A DNA stretch of 64,000 bases from an uncultured Verrucomicrobiota bacterium (GTDB taxonomy: Bacteria; Verrucomicrobiota; Verrucomicrobiia; Limisphaerales; UBA9464). The stretch's first letter is position 1; each line of letters starts with the position of its first letter. The translations under genes and the position numbers were made by a program. The notes below the pieces were generated by a model. That model was not told the origin of the DNA. It was given only the letters and a program-made list of their open reading frames with translations, and did not search any database. Below, one piece after another: positions 15,363 to 24,740 of this stretch. Location: positions 1-64,000 of the forward strand of contig CAIJLV010000054.1 in the NCBI GenBank assembly GCA_903821635.1, given 5' to 3'.

Positions 15363-16108
15363 GCAGTCTTTTCGAGCAGCGCCAGAAATTCCTTGTTGCC
15401 GGCTGGGCCGAGCAACGGGCTTTCCGTGACGCCGCGCCAGAGTAAGCCCAGCGGTTGCGCGGCGACAAACTCTTCCAGTTCGGCCAGCACGCGGGCGTGA
15501 ATTGCCGGATCGGTGATCACCCCGGCGCCGCGGTCGGCTTCTTCCTTGCCCGCCTCAAACTGCGGCTTCACCAGCGCCACGAACCGGCCGCCGGGGCGGA
15601 GCAGGGGCGCGGCGGGTGGCAGAATCTTGCGCAGCGAGATGAACGAGCAGTCGGCGACGATGAGGTCGCAGGCGGTGAAGCCGGCGCCGAACGACGCCGC
15701 GGTGAGATGCCGGGCGTTGGTCTGCTCCATGGCCACGACGCGCGGATCGTTCCGGAGCTTCCACACGAGCTGGTTGGTGCCGACATCCACGGCGAAGACC
15801 TTGGCGGCACCGCGCTGCAAGAGGCAGTCAGTAAAACCGCCCGTGCTGGAACCGAGGTCCAAGGCGGTGACGCCTTGGACCTCGACTCCGAAATGGACGA
15901 GGGCGTGTTCCAGCTTGTGGCCGCCGCGACTTACGAATTTGTCCCCGGCGAGCAATTCGATCGGGTCGACGTCGCGCACCGGATCGCTGGCCTTCTTGGC
16001 CGGATGGCCGTTCACGCGGACCTGGCCGGCCATGATGGCGCGCTGCGCCTTGGCCCGGCTCTCGCACAGGCCGCGATCCACCAGCGCTTGGTCGAGGCGG
16101 GATTTCAT
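15359..16108 (-). CDS. tlyA: TlyA-family rRNA 2'-O-methyltransferase / hemolysin-like protein
   Basis: A 249-residue protein with an N-terminal S4 RNA-binding domain (1-60: RLDQALVDRGLCESRAKAQ, VRVNGHPAKKASDPV, then KFVSRGGHKLEHAL) and an FtsJ-like SAM-dependent methyltransferase domain (LDLGSSTGGFTDCLLQRG at 84-101, DVGTNQL, ADCSFISL, VKPQFEAGKEE). TlyA proteins 2'-O-methylate cytidines in 16S and/or 23S rRNA. The ATG at 16108 is used; the longer frame to 16240 adds a low-quality 44-residue segment overlapping the preceding gene. It overlaps nadK and follows the PIG-L gene. Confidence 0.92.
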   Translation of the reverse strand: MKSRLDQALVDRGLCESRAKAQRAIMAGQVRVNGHPAKKASDPVRDVDPIELLAGDKFVSRGGHKLEHALVHFGVEVQGVTALDLGSSTGGFTDCLLQRGAAKVFAVDVGTNQLVWKLRNDPRVVAMEQTNARHLTAASFGAGFTACDLIVADCSFISLRKILPPAAPLLRPGGRFVALVKPQFEAGKEEADRGAGVITDPAIHARVLAELEEFVAAQPLGLLWRGVTESPLLGPAGNKEFLALLEKTA

Positions 16109-16178
16109 GAAGTGTGCCGGAGAACGGAAACGCCTTGGCCCACCCGCGTGGCGGACTTGGAGTGGTGTCGAGCGGCGT

Positions 16179-16958
16179 TCATCGGCGGGTTCCTGACGGC
16201 GCCGAAACCTGGTTCCCCAGCGCCTCCCGCAACGGATCATCCGCTGCGCCGCAAAAGCCCAAGTGCGAATGCCGAGTCCAGCCTTCGGCGTGCGTGAGTT
16301 TCTTGCCCAGCCCGGCGACGGTGCGGGATTCCTCGTCCGCGGCGGCCAGGTAGCTGTTCATGCCTTGGCTGGCGTCGAGCCATTCCTGCTGGCTCTGGTG
16401 GCAGGCGAGCGCGGCGAGCTTCTGTTCGTGGACCGAAGCGGTGTTCACGAGCAGTTCGGGCTTCACGGGCTCCCGGAGCGGGCCGCGCAAGCCGTGCGGG
16501 GTCGCGTGATAGATTGTTACCGCGCCGCTCCACGGCGCACAGGCAGGACGGGGGCGGAAGTTCGGCATGCCGCGGGCAAAGGCACCGGTGACCGCTAGGC
16601 GGCACGTCTCGGTGTGGTCCTCCATGTAATCCACCGGCGGATGCGTCAGCAGGATAGTCGGCCGGACCTTGCGGATCAGCGCGCTGACGCGAGCCAAGTT
16701 CGCCGCGGTGTAGGAGATCGCGAGATCGTCGCAGAAGGGTGGGTGCCAAGAGGCGCCGAGCACTTGGGCCGCCGCTTGGGCTTCCTTTCGCCGGACGGTG
16801 GCCGTGCGGGCCGACGACAGGGTGGAGCTGCCGAGGTTGCCTCGCGAGACGTTGCAGTAATGCAGTTCCCAGCCGCGCGCACGCAGTTGCAGGAGCGTGC
16901 CGGCGGCGCGGAACTCGATGTCATCCGGATGGGCGAACAGGGCAAGGACGGCGGGCAT
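16179..16958 (-). CDS. PIG-L family N-acetylsugar deacetylase
   Basis: A 259-residue LmbE/PIG-L metal-dependent deacetylase, acting typically on GlcNAc-containing conjugates. The zinc motif AHPDD lies at 9-13, and MEDHTETCRLA has the third metal-binding region. Length and core fit the family, while the C-terminal about 50 residues are variable. It lies 16 bases after the Gfo/Idh/MocA gene on the same strand, so the two probably work in one carbohydrate-modifying or glucosamine-related route; substrate not known. Confidence 0.9.
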   Translation of the reverse strand: MPAVLALFAHPDDIEFRAAGTLLQLRARGWELHYCNVSRGNLGSSTLSSARTATVRRKEAQAAAQVLGASWHPPFCDDLAISYTAANLARVSALIRKVRPTILLTHPPVDYMEDHTETCRLAVTGAFARGMPNFRPRPACAPWSGAVTIYHATPHGLRGPLREPVKPELLVNTASVHEQKLAALACHQSQQEWLDASQGMNSYLAAADEESRTVAGLGKKLTHAEGWTRHSHLGFCGAADDPLREALGNQVSAPSGTRR

Positions 16959-16974
16959 TTTGCGAGGGGCGAGG

Positions 16975-18000
16975 TCAGAGCTTCACCGGCTTGCCCGTCT
17001 TGGCTGACTTGTCGGCGGCGAAGAGCACTTCGTGGGTCTTCAGCGAATCCCGGAAGCTGGTGAGTGGCATCTCTTGGCCGGCGGCGAGCGCGGTGAAGAA
17101 GGCGTCGAATTGGGTCTGGTAGGGATGGTCGCTCACGTCGCCGGAATCGAGCATCTTCATCGATAGTTCACTCCACTTGGCCTTGTTGGTGTGCAGTTTC
17201 TGGGAGTGGAATTTGTTGTCGAGCAGGCTGCCTTCGCTGCCGCACAGGTGCGTGTGAAAGTAGTAGGGCTGGAGGCAGTCCACGACGGCGGCGCATTTGC
17301 CGATCTTGCCGCTCTTGAACTTCAGGATCGTGACGCTGCTGGTCGTGTATTCGTAGGGCTCGAAGAGCTGGCTGGCGGTCTTGGTGTCGTAGCTGGTGAC
17401 CTCCGCCACGTCGTCGCCTAGGCAAAGCAGCAAGGCATCGAGTGCGTGGCAGCCGGCGGTGAGCAGGGAGCTGCCGCCGGCATCCTTGCGCGTGTTCCAG
17501 CGGAACTGCCCATACCACGGTCCAATGCCATGGTAGTAATCGACTTCGCCATAGTGTAATTCGCCGAGCAGGCCTTGGTCGATGACGGCCTTGGTGGCGA
17601 GGAACTGGCTCGACCAACGGCATTCGAAGCACACGCACGTCTTCACGCCGGCTTCGCGAATCGCTTTGTCCATCGCGAGGCAGTCCTTCCAGGAGAGCGC
17701 GAGTGGCTTCTCGATGATGAGGTGTTTGCCGGCCTTGGCCGCCGCAATGACCTGCTTGGCGTGGTCAAAGGGGTAGCTGCACACCGTGATCACGTCGAGG
17801 GACGGGTCGGCGAGCATGGCGGTGAGGTTGTTGTAACACTTCACCGGGGAACCGTATTTCGCGCTCAGTTCGGCGGCGTCGAGCGGCCGCGAACTGTAGA
17901 TGGCGGTCACTTGGGCCTTGCCGGAGGCGTTGATGGCGGGGATGTGGGCGGTGGCGACCCAGCCGTGGCCGATGACGCCGACGTTGAATTTCTTGCTCAT
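16975..18000 (-). CDS. Gfo/Idh/MocA family oxidoreductase
   Basis: A 341-residue NAD(P)-dependent sugar or inositol oxidoreductase-like protein. It has the Rossmann start FNVGVIGHGWVATAHIPAI and the family's EKP motif in HLIIEKPLALSWKDC; the Lys contributes to catalysis. The C-terminal domain has the region GGSSLLTAGCHALDALL, giving the conserved His of the G-x(3)-D-x(3)-H-type motif. First gene of the minus-strand set with the PIG-L deacetylase. The upstream 138-base gap is shared with the divergent agmatine deiminase gene. Confidence 0.92.
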   Translation of the reverse strand: MSKKFNVGVIGHGWVATAHIPAINASGKAQVTAIYSSRPLDAAELSAKYGSPVKCYNNLTAMLADPSLDVITVCSYPFDHAKQVIAAAKAGKHLIIEKPLALSWKDCLAMDKAIREAGVKTCVCFECRWSSQFLATKAVIDQGLLGELHYGEVDYYHGIGPWYGQFRWNTRKDAGGSSLLTAGCHALDALLLCLGDDVAEVTSYDTKTASQLFEPYEYTTSSVTILKFKSGKIGKCAAVVDCLQPYYFHTHLCGSEGSLLDNKFHSQKLHTNKAKWSELSMKMLDSGDVSDHPYQTQFDAFFTALAAGQEMPLTSFRDSLKTHEVLFAADKSAKTGKPVKL

Positions 18001-18138
18001 AGAACAACGGGTTTGCTGGGCTCAGCCTGCCTCGAAACCAGGACCAAGTCACGCCCTCGAACAGGGTCTGTGAAATATCCGTCGCCGCACTTCGCGCTTA
18101 CCTTGGGGGCTCGAATGGCATATACCCTCGGGCACGCA

Positions 18139-19191
18139 ATGAGCAGCGCCCATACCCCGCGTGAACTCGGCTACCGCATGCCTGCCGAGTGGGAACCCCA
18201 TGCCGCCACTTGGCTGACTTGGCCGCGTCCGGAAGGCATCAGCTTTCCGGGGCGCTACGAATTGGTGCCCGAGGTTTACGCGAAGTTCATTTTCCACCTC
18301 GCCCAGCACGAGGCGGTGCACATCAATGTCTGGCACGCCGATCTCACGGCGGGCATTCGCGAGGTGTTGCGTCGGCATCACGTCCCGCTGGAGCGCGTCT
18401 CCTTTCACGAATTCCCCAGCTACGAACCTTGGTGCCGCGACCACGGTCCGATCTTTGTCGTGCGCGATAGTCCCGCCGGCCGCAGTCGGGCGGTGGTGGA
18501 CTGGGGCTACAATGCCTGGGGTGGCAAATATCCGCCGTTCGACTTGGATGACGAAATTCCGCAGCACGTCGCCAAACTGCGCGGCCTGCCGGTGTTCAAT
18601 CCCGGCATCGTGATGGAGGGTGGTTCCCTCGAACTCAACGGGCGCGGCACGCTCCTGACCACCGAGGCCTGCTTGCTGAATCCGAACCGCAACCCGCACC
18701 TCACCAAGGCCCAGATCGAGCGGTATTTGCGCGATTACCTCGGGGTGAGCCACATTCTCTGGCTCGGCGACGGCATCGTGGGCGACGACACCGACGGCCA
18801 CATCGATGACCTGACTCGGTTTGTGAATCCCAACACCGTTGTCACGGTGGTGGAGGAAGATCCGCAGGATGAAAACCACGGCCTCTTGCAGGAAAATCTC
18901 GCCCGACTGCGCACGATGACCGACGAAACTGGCCAACCGCTGCGCGTGGTGGAATTGCCGATGCCGGGCCGGATCGAATGTGAGGGGCAGCGGCTGCCCG
19001 CGAGTTACGCCAACTTCTACATCGCCAACGCGCAAGTGATCGTGCCGACCTACCGCGACCCCCACGACGCCCGCGCCTTGGAGATCCTTCAGCGCGAATT
19101 CCCTGACCGCAAAGTCGTGGGCATTGATTCCACCGACTTGATCTGGGGGCTCGGCTCCTTCCACTGCATCAGCCAGCAGGAACCCGCCTGA
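18139..19191 (+). CDS. aguA: Agmatine deiminase / peptidylarginine-deiminase-family protein
   Basis: A 350-residue enzyme converting agmatine to N-carbamoylputrescine and ammonia. Family marks are MPAEWEPHAATWLTWP, the segment EPWCRDHGPIFVV with substrate-binding residues, MEGGSLELNG, DDTDGHIDDL and the catalytic Cys343 in GSFHCISQQ. ATG at 18139 is preferred; ATG at 18115 is possible. The long frame upstream (from 17575) only runs antisense to the oxidoreductase gene. No other polyamine gene is nearby, so the pathway cannot be confirmed; members that act on free or peptide arginine are an alternative. Confidence 0.88.
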   Translation: MSSAHTPRELGYRMPAEWEPHAATWLTWPRPEGISFPGRYELVPEVYAKFIFHLAQHEAVHINVWHADLTAGIREVLRRHHVPLERVSFHEFPSYEPWCRDHGPIFVVRDSPAGRSRAVVDWGYNAWGGKYPPFDLDDEIPQHVAKLRGLPVFNPGIVMEGGSLELNGRGTLLTTEACLLNPNRNPHLTKAQIERYLRDYLGVSHILWLGDGIVGDDTDGHIDDLTRFVNPNTVVTVVEEDPQDENHGLLQENLARLRTMTDETGQPLRVVELPMPGRIECEGQRLPASYANFYIANAQVIVPTYRDPHDARALEILQREFPDRKVVGIDSTDLIWGLGSFHCISQQEPA

Positions 19192-19285
19192 GCCCCGACG
19201 ATGGCAAATCGGCCCCGACTTTGATCCCGCTCAAGGCGCGTTCATCGACGGGGGCGAGACTCTCACCGTGTCCAGTTCATCCCCC

Positions 19286-19714
19286 ATGTCTTCGCCCGCC
19301 GATTCGGATTTGCCTGCGGAACGGCGGACCACCGTCTTTGAATTCGTGGGTGGCCGCGCCGCCTTGCTGGATTTCCTCCGGCAATTTTACGCCGACGTGC
19401 GGCAGGATTCGCTGATCGGGCCGATCTTTGACGCGCACATTCACGATTGGCCGACTCACCTCGAAAAAATCACTGACTTCTGGGCGTTGCAGACCGGCGG
19501 TCCGTCGAACTACCGCGGCGGCTTCGGCGCGGTGCATTTGCCGCTGGGTTTGGCGGAGCCCCACTTCCGCCGGTGGTTGATGTTGTGGGAACTGAACTGC
19601 AAGGCGCGCTTGGAACCCGCCGCCGCGGAATACCTCATCGGCCGGGCCCATGAGCTCGCTGGCAACTTGCGCCGTTTGGTGGGCGGGCGCGGCGGCTTGC
19701 AAGTGACTGGCTGA
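19286..19714 (+). CDS. Truncated hemoglobin, group III-like
   Basis: A 142-residue globin of the 2/2 fold. It has FVGGRAALLDFLRQFYADVRQD, typical of the E-helix and CD region (group III: FY..V..D..IGPIF), then IGPIFDAHIHDWPTHLEKITDFW and the proximal histidine in AEPHFRRWLML. Group III members bind oxygen or nitric oxide and are of uncertain role. ATG at 19286 is used; GTG at 19268 would add six residues. It is 94 bases after the deiminase gene and converges with the caspase-like gene (10-base gap). Confidence 0.9.
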   Translation: MSSPADSDLPAERRTTVFEFVGGRAALLDFLRQFYADVRQDSLIGPIFDAHIHDWPTHLEKITDFWALQTGGPSNYRGGFGAVHLPLGLAEPHFRRWLMLWELNCKARLEPAAAEYLIGRAHELAGNLRRLVGGRGGLQVTG

Positions 19715-19724
19715 AGCGGCCCGA

Positions 19725-21488
19725 CTATTTCCTGCCCGGCGCGGGCAGCGTGAGTGATTCCAACCGGTGCAACTCGGCCAAGTCGGCCAAGGCTCGGGTG
19801 TCCTCAATCGCAGCGAGTGCGAACCAAGCGGCCGAGACTTCCCGGTAAATCACCGCCCGCCGGAAGTTTGCCCACTCGGTTTCGGCCGTCAGTGCGGCGC
19901 CGTCGGCGGCGACGTGCTGTAGTGTTCGCTGCCGCCATTCGGTCAGGGCGGCCACGGTGGGGTTGGCCGCGGTGAGGTCACCAGCGAGGGTTTGCACGAT
20001 CCACGTGTCGCGCAGTTCCGCGCGCCGGGCCAGCCACCGTCCCAGCGCGTCAAACCGGGCCGGGTCAGTGGCGGCCAGATGTGAATGCCGATTAAAGAGT
20101 TGATCCGGCCACCGGAGTGGATCGGGGTCGGCGGTTTCCGCGGCGGCGGCCTCCGGCTCCCAAGCGTGCTCTGCGAGCAGGGCCTTCGGTCGCCCACTCG
20201 CCCCGGCCAGTTGTGGAAAATACTGGTGCCACGCCGCCGCCACGGCGGGCCCGGCGGCCGCCGTCTGGGTCTCCGCTTCCGCCAGCAACTGGGCCGCCAC
20301 CTGCTTGCGCTGATGCAGCTCGGCCAGCATCTGGCGGGCCGATACCGGGTTGGCCAGCGCGGCCCGCCGGCGCGGTTGGTCGAGCCCCGGGGTGCGGGCG
20401 ATGACGTCTTCCACCCAGCGGCGATGGCGGGTCCAAGGCGCCGGCGCGGGGGTGGCCGGCTGCTTCCAAGCGGCGGTAAAGGCGGTCTGGGCGGCTTGCC
20501 GGCGTTCGCCCCAGACGGCTTGGTCTCCGGGGTGCTCGCTCAGGAGCGCTTCTGTCCAGCGTTCCAAATAGTAGTCCGAAGTCGCGAGCGGGAGCTCGAA
20601 GGACCAAGCCGGCAAAGCCAGCACGGCGGCCCGGTGCGCCTCGGTCAGCGTCAGGGCGGGGCGGCGGACTTTGCCCGGCGGGTTGCCGGCGGCAAATTTT
20701 CCAGCAAACAAGCCGACATACGTGTCTTGCCAGAAGTCGGGCGTGGTCGTGCAGCCAGCGGAGGCGAGGTCTTCGTGGGCCGCCGTAAAGCCCGCGGCGC
20801 CGCGTTGGATCACGGGGCGGCGGTCGTCGTCCCCCACGATCGCCTGGTGGAATCCGCCGGAGTAACAGGACGTGATCAGGAACACGAAATCGGCCTTGCG
20901 CCCCGGGGCAGCGAGCCGGTTTCGGAGCTCAGGCACGGTAAACGGGGCGGGTTCGGTGGGCGCCTGCTGCTGGGTGGGCTCGGCTTGCCAGAGCAGGAGT
21001 CGGTTGTGGCGGAAGCGGTCGGGGTGAAATTCAGGCAACGTGGGCTCGGGCGAACCGTGGCCGTGGGCGAACAGCCAAACTTGGCCGGGGGCGCGCAAAT
21101 GGCGGGTCAACGCCGAGGCGAGGTTGGCTGGGGTGGCGGGCTGATTCCGGCGCAGGCGGCCGGGTTCCAGGGTTTCAAACGCGAGCACTTCGCCCGGCTT
21201 TGCCTCGGCTTCCCGCTGGATGCGCACATCGGCGTAAAATGGTTTCCGGCCGGGCTGATTGCCGGCACCGAAAAGCACGGTCGTCTGCGCTGGCCGGTAG
21301 CGCCGGCCCAATTCGGTGCGCCAAAAATCCGCCACTTCAAAGATGGAGGCCTCTTGTGCCGCCGGCACGCCACCCGAACCCAAGACGATGAAATGATCCG
21401 CGGCCTGAAGCGGGCATGCCCCGAGCCACAGGGCCGGCAATAACCAACCGGCTGCGACCCGGTGCCAGGGGAGTGGAGGGCAAAACAT
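19725..21488 (-). CDS. Secreted caspase-like (clan CD, C13-like) cysteine peptidase
   Basis: A 587-residue secreted protein with a signal peptide at 1-29; LGACPLQAA makes either a lipoprotein (lipobox LGAC, Cys25) or signal-peptidase-I cleavage possible. The peptidase domain spans about 30-260. The catalytic dyad of clan CD is visible as His-Gly in LFAHGHGS (His142 or His144) and Cys208 in LITSCYSGGF, each at the end of a hydrophobic strand as in legumain and caspases. The C-terminal half is Ala/Arg-rich, helical and unlike known domains. The ATG at 21488 gives the signal peptide; the frame to 21761 adds 91 residues without merit. It is divergent (133 bases) from the DUF1549/1553 gene. Substrate unknown; no obvious prodomain. 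Confidence 0.75.
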   Translation of the reverse strand: MFCPPLPWHRVAAGWLLPALWLGACPLQAADHFIVLGSGGVPAAQEASIFEVADFWRTELGRRYRPAQTTVLFGAGNQPGRKPFYADVRIQREAEAKPGEVLAFETLEPGRLRRNQPATPANLASALTRHLRAPGQVWLFAHGHGSPEPTLPEFHPDRFRHNRLLLWQAEPTQQQAPTEPAPFTVPELRNRLAAPGRKADFVFLITSCYSGGFHQAIVGDDDRRPVIQRGAAGFTAAHEDLASAGCTTTPDFWQDTYVGLFAGKFAAGNPPGKVRRPALTLTEAHRAAVLALPAWSFELPLATSDYYLERWTEALLSEHPGDQAVWGERRQAAQTAFTAAWKQPATPAPAPWTRHRRWVEDVIARTPGLDQPRRRAALANPVSARQMLAELHQRKQVAAQLLAEAETQTAAAGPAVAAAWHQYFPQLAGASGRPKALLAEHAWEPEAAAAETADPDPLRWPDQLFNRHSHLAATDPARFDALGRWLARRAELRDTWIVQTLAGDLTAANPTVAALTEWRQRTLQHVAADGAALTAETEWANFRRAVIYREVSAAWFALAAIEDTRALADLAELHRLESLTLPAPGRK

Positions 21489-21621
21489 CGGGCGACAGGT
21501 TCCCGGACGAGTGCGGGCGGGGTCAAGCGGGTGGAATTTTTCCGAATTTGAGGTGCCCCAAGCCGTCTGCGCCCGGTGAATTTCGTCTCCGGGGCAGTTG
21601 AGCCTGCCGCGGTTCTGCTCC

Positions 21622-24600
21622 ATGATTGTTTCCATGATTACCCGTTCGGCAGGCAGGTCAGGCCCCGTGCGAGCTTTGGTCCTCGGCCTCTGGTGCGCCT
21701 TCGTGGCCTCGGCGGCGCCGGTCACCTTCAACCGCGACATCCGGCCGATCTTGTCGGACAACTGCTTTGCCTGTCACGGCTACGACGCCAAGACGCGCAA
21801 AGCCGGGTTGCGACTCGACACGGCGGAAGGTGCGTTGGCCCCGAACAAGCACGGTAAAGTGCCCATTAAGCCGGGTGAATTGGCGGCCAGCGAACTATGG
21901 CTGCGCTTGAACTCGACCGATTCGGAGGACGTGATGCCGCCGCCCGAATCCCACAAGCAACTCACGGCCGGGCAAAAGGAGCTGGTTAAGCGCTGGATTG
22001 AGCAGGGCGCGCCCTACCAGAAGCACTGGGCGTTTGAGCCGGTGGCGCCGCCGGCGGTGCCCGCGGTGGCTGCGGTCCGTTCCGGCAATCCCGTGGATCA
22101 GTTTGTCCAAGCCCGGTTGCAGGCGGAGAAGCTCGCTCCGGCCCCTGAGGCGGATCGCGAAACGCTAATTCGCCGGTTGAGTTTTGATCTGCGCGGGCTG
22201 CCGCCGACGCCGGCCGAAGTGGCCCGCTTTGTCGGCGATGTTTGGCCAGGTGCTTACGAACGACTGACCGATCGGTTGCTGGATTCGCCGCACTTCGGGG
22301 AGCACATGGCCAAACATTGGCTCGATGTCGCGCGCTACGCCGATACGCACGGGATGCACCTCGATAACGAGCGCCAGATGTGGGCTTACCGCGACTGGGT
22401 GGTGCGGGCATTTAACCGGAATCTGCCGTTTGACCGTTTCACCGTGGAACAATTGGCAGGCGACCTCTTGCCGTCGCCGACCACCGAGCAGTTGGTGGCC
22501 ACTGGGTTTAACCGCTGCAACGTCACCACGGGCGAAGGTGGTTCCATCGATGCCGAATGGATCTTTCGCTACGCGGTGGATCGGACGGCCACCACCGTGC
22601 AGGCGTGGCTTGGTCTGACCGCGGGTTGCGCCGTCTGCCACGACCACAAGTTTGATCCGGTGTCGCAGAAAGAATTCTATTCGCTCTACGCCTTCTTCCA
22701 CAGTGCCGCCGACCCCGCCATGGATGGTAATGCCTTGCGCACGGCCCCGTTGGTGCAGCTCAAGGATGCCGATTCCGAACAACAGTTGGCGGAATACCAA
22801 GCCGAGATTCGCCGCGCCGAAGCCAAGGTGAGCGCCGCGCTGAAGTCGGTCAGCTACCTCGATCCGGCTACGCTCACGCCGCCACCGGCGCCACGGGAGG
22901 AAGAGGTTGTCTGGCTGGATGATGACGTTCCCGCCGGCTTCAAAGCGCAGGGTTCGCCCGCTTTTGTCGGGGCAGGGAACCCGGTCTTCGCGGGGCAGAA
23001 AGCCTTACGCCGACAGGCGGATGAACTGGTGCAGGACGTGTTTGAAAGCAACCCGCCGGCCCTGACGATTCCGCGGAACGCCAAGCTGTTTGCGTATGTT
23101 TACCTCGACCCGGCTAACCCGCCGAAGGAGATCATGCTCCAGTTCAACGTGGGCGACTGGGAACACCGCGCCGCGTGGGGCGACGTGGACGCCATCAGTT
23201 GGGGCGAAAAGGGCAAACCCAGCCGGGCTCATCTCGGGGCACTGCCGAAGGCGGGCGAATGGGTGCGGCTGGAATTCGATGCCGAGAAGGTGGGTTTGAA
23301 AGCTGGTGACCTGCTTCGCGGACTCGCTTACACGCAGTTTGGCGGGACGGTTTTCTGGGATAAGGCGGGCGTGGTGGGCCGCTTGGATCCGGCGAATGAC
23401 GCCACCCAGTCGTTTCTGGCGTGGACCCGGCAATTCGACGGCCAGGAGGCCAACGGGTTGCCCGACGCGGTGCGCAAACTCTTCAAGGATGTGGCGCCGA
23501 CCAACCGCACGCCGGAGCAGGTGACGCAGTTGCGCGAGTATTACCTGTCCCGCGCCTGCGCCACGACCAAGGCGACGTTTGCGCCCCTCACCGAAGCCAT
23601 CGCGGCGGCCCAAAAACGTTACAACGAGTTCAACGACGGGATCGTGCAGTCGTTCATCTTCCGGGATTTGGAAAAGCCGCGCGACAGCTTCGTCATGCAG
23701 CGGGGCGCCTACGACAAACCGGGCGAACGAGTTTCCCGCAACGTGCCGGCCGTGTTGCCGCCGCTCCGCAACACCAACAATCTGACGCGGCTCGACCTTG
23801 CGGAATGGCTTGTGAGCCCTGAAAACCCGCTCACTGCCCGCGTGACGGTTAACCGTTTCTGGCAGCAATTCTTCGGCACTGGACTGGTGAAGACGTCCGA
23901 TAACTTCGGTTCCCAAGGTGAGCCGCCCAGCCATCCCGAACTGCTCGACTGGTTGGCGACGAACTTTCGCGAAACCGGTTGGGACATGAAACGCTTCGTG
24001 AAACTGCTCGTCACGTCCGCCACCTACCGGCAGGCCGCCGCCGTGGCGCCGGAGTTGCTGGAGCGGGATCCGGAAAACCGGCTCTTCGCGCGCGGTCCCC
24101 GGTTCCGGTTGGACGCGGAACAATTGCGTGACAACGCGCTGTTCGTCTCTGGCTTGATTGATCTGACCCTCGGTGGCAAGGGCGTGAAGTCGTATCAGCC
24201 GCCCAACATTTGGGAGCCGGTGGCTTACTCGGGTTCGAACACGAAAGATTACAAACAGGACGCGGGCAGCGCGCTCTACCGGCGCAGCCTCTACGCCTTC
24301 GTCAAACGCACCGCACCGCCCCCGTTCATGGGCACGTTTGATGCGCCCAACCGCGAGCAAATGTGCGCCCGCCGCGAGCGCAGCAATACGCCGCTGCAGG
24401 CGTTGCAGCTCATGAACGACGTGCAGCATTTCGAAGCCGCCCGCGGGCTGGCGCAGCGAATGCTGAAGGAGGGGGGCCGCACCGTGGATGACCGGTTGGT
24501 TTTCGGCTATCGCACCGTGCTGGGGCGAGCGCCGTCGGGACCTGAGCTCGCCGTCGTGACCAACGCCTTAAAGCAACACCTGACCCGCTATCAAGCTGAC

Positions 24601-24735
24601 CAGGAAGCCGCGAAGCAGGTCGTTTCCTTCGGTGACTCTCAGCCCGATGGGGCGCTGGCGGTGCCCGAACTGGCGGCCTACACGCTCGCTGCAAACCTGC
24701 TCCTGAATCTCGATGAAACGGTAACCCGGAACTGA
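21622..24735 (+). CDS. PSD1-type protein: PSCyt1 cytochrome + DUF1549 + DUF1553
   Basis: A 1037-residue secreted protein of the kind common in Planctomycetes and Verrucomicrobia. Signal sequence about 1-30, then a heme c-type domain (PSCyt1) with NCFACHG (CxxCH) and MPPPESH as likely Met ligand region. DUF1549 follows ([35 protein letters not shown]), with a second CxxCH motif in [15 protein letters not shown]. Then DUF1553 ([42 protein letters not shown]). A middle segment (about 400-650) of galactose-binding-like type separates them. Function is thought to be electron transfer or surface carbohydrate processing, but no activity is established. ATG at 21622 is chosen; TTG at 21598 or ATG at 21634 are alternatives. 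Five bases before its DUF1501 partner. Confidence 0.9.
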   Translation: MIVSMITRSAGRSGPVRALVLGLWCAFVASAAPVTFNRDIRPILSDNCFACHGYDAKTRKAGLRLDTAEGALAPNKHGKVPIKPGELAASELWLRLNSTDSEDVMPPPESHKQLTAGQKELVKRWIEQGAPYQKHWAFEPVAPPAVPAVAAVRSGNPVDQFVQARLQAEKLAPAPEADRETLIRRLSFDLRGLPPTPAEVARFVGDVWPGAYERLTDRLLDSPHFGEHMAKHWLDVARYADTHGMHLDNERQMWAYRDWVVRAFNRNLPFDRFTVEQLAGDLLPSPTTEQLVATGFNRCNVTTGEGGSIDAEWIFRYAVDRTATTVQAWLGLTAGCAVCHDHKFDPVSQKEFYSLYAFFHSAADPAMDGNALRTAPLVQLKDADSEQQLAEYQAEIRRAEAKVSAALKSVSYLDPATLTPPPAPREEEVVWLDDDVPAGFKAQGSPAFVGAGNPVFAGQKALRRQADELVQDVFESNPPALTIPRNAKLFAYVYLDPANPPKEIMLQFNVGDWEHRAAWGDVDAISWGEKGKPSRAHLGALPKAGEWVRLEFDAEKVGLKAGDLLRGLAYTQFGGTVFWDKAGVVGRLDPANDATQSFLAWTRQFDGQEANGLPDAVRKLFKDVAPTNRTPEQVTQLREYYLSRACATTKATFAPLTEAIAAAQKRYNEFNDGIVQSFIFRDLEKPRDSFVMQRGAYDKPGERVSRNVPAVLPPLRNTNNLTRLDLAEWLVSPENPLTARVTVNRFWQQFFGTGLVKTSDNFGSQGEPPSHPELLDWLATNFRETGWDMKRFVKLLVTSATYRQAAAVAPELLERDPENRLFARGPRFRLDAEQLRDNALFVSGLIDLTLGGKGVKSYQPPNIWEPVAYSGSNTKDYKQDAGSALYRRSLYAFVKRTAPPPFMGTFDAPNREQMCARRERSNTPLQALQLMNDVQHFEAARGLAQRMLKEGGRTVDDRLVFGYRTVLGRAPSGPELAVVTNALKQHLTRYQADQEAAKQVVSFGDSQPDGALAVPELAAYTLAANLLLNLDETVTRN

Positions 24736-24740
24736 ACTCC

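Noticed and set aside
17575-18138. Upstream extension of the agmatine deiminase frame
   Set aside because: This part runs antisense to the oxidoreductase gene, and the family's N-terminus starts around 18139.
19732-19748. Hairpin CTGCCCG-GCG-CGGGCAG at the convergent globin/caspase ends
   Set aside because: It lies within the last codons of the caspase-like gene and has no T-run on either side, so I do not call it a terminator.
20085-21443. 452-codon plus-strand frame over the caspase-like gene
   Set aside because: Gly/Arg-rich shadow frame; the minus frame has a signal peptide and a catalytic dyad.
23005-24429. 474-codon antisense frame over the PSD1 gene
   Set aside because: The sense frame encodes conserved DUF1549/DUF1553 motifs across the same stretch.
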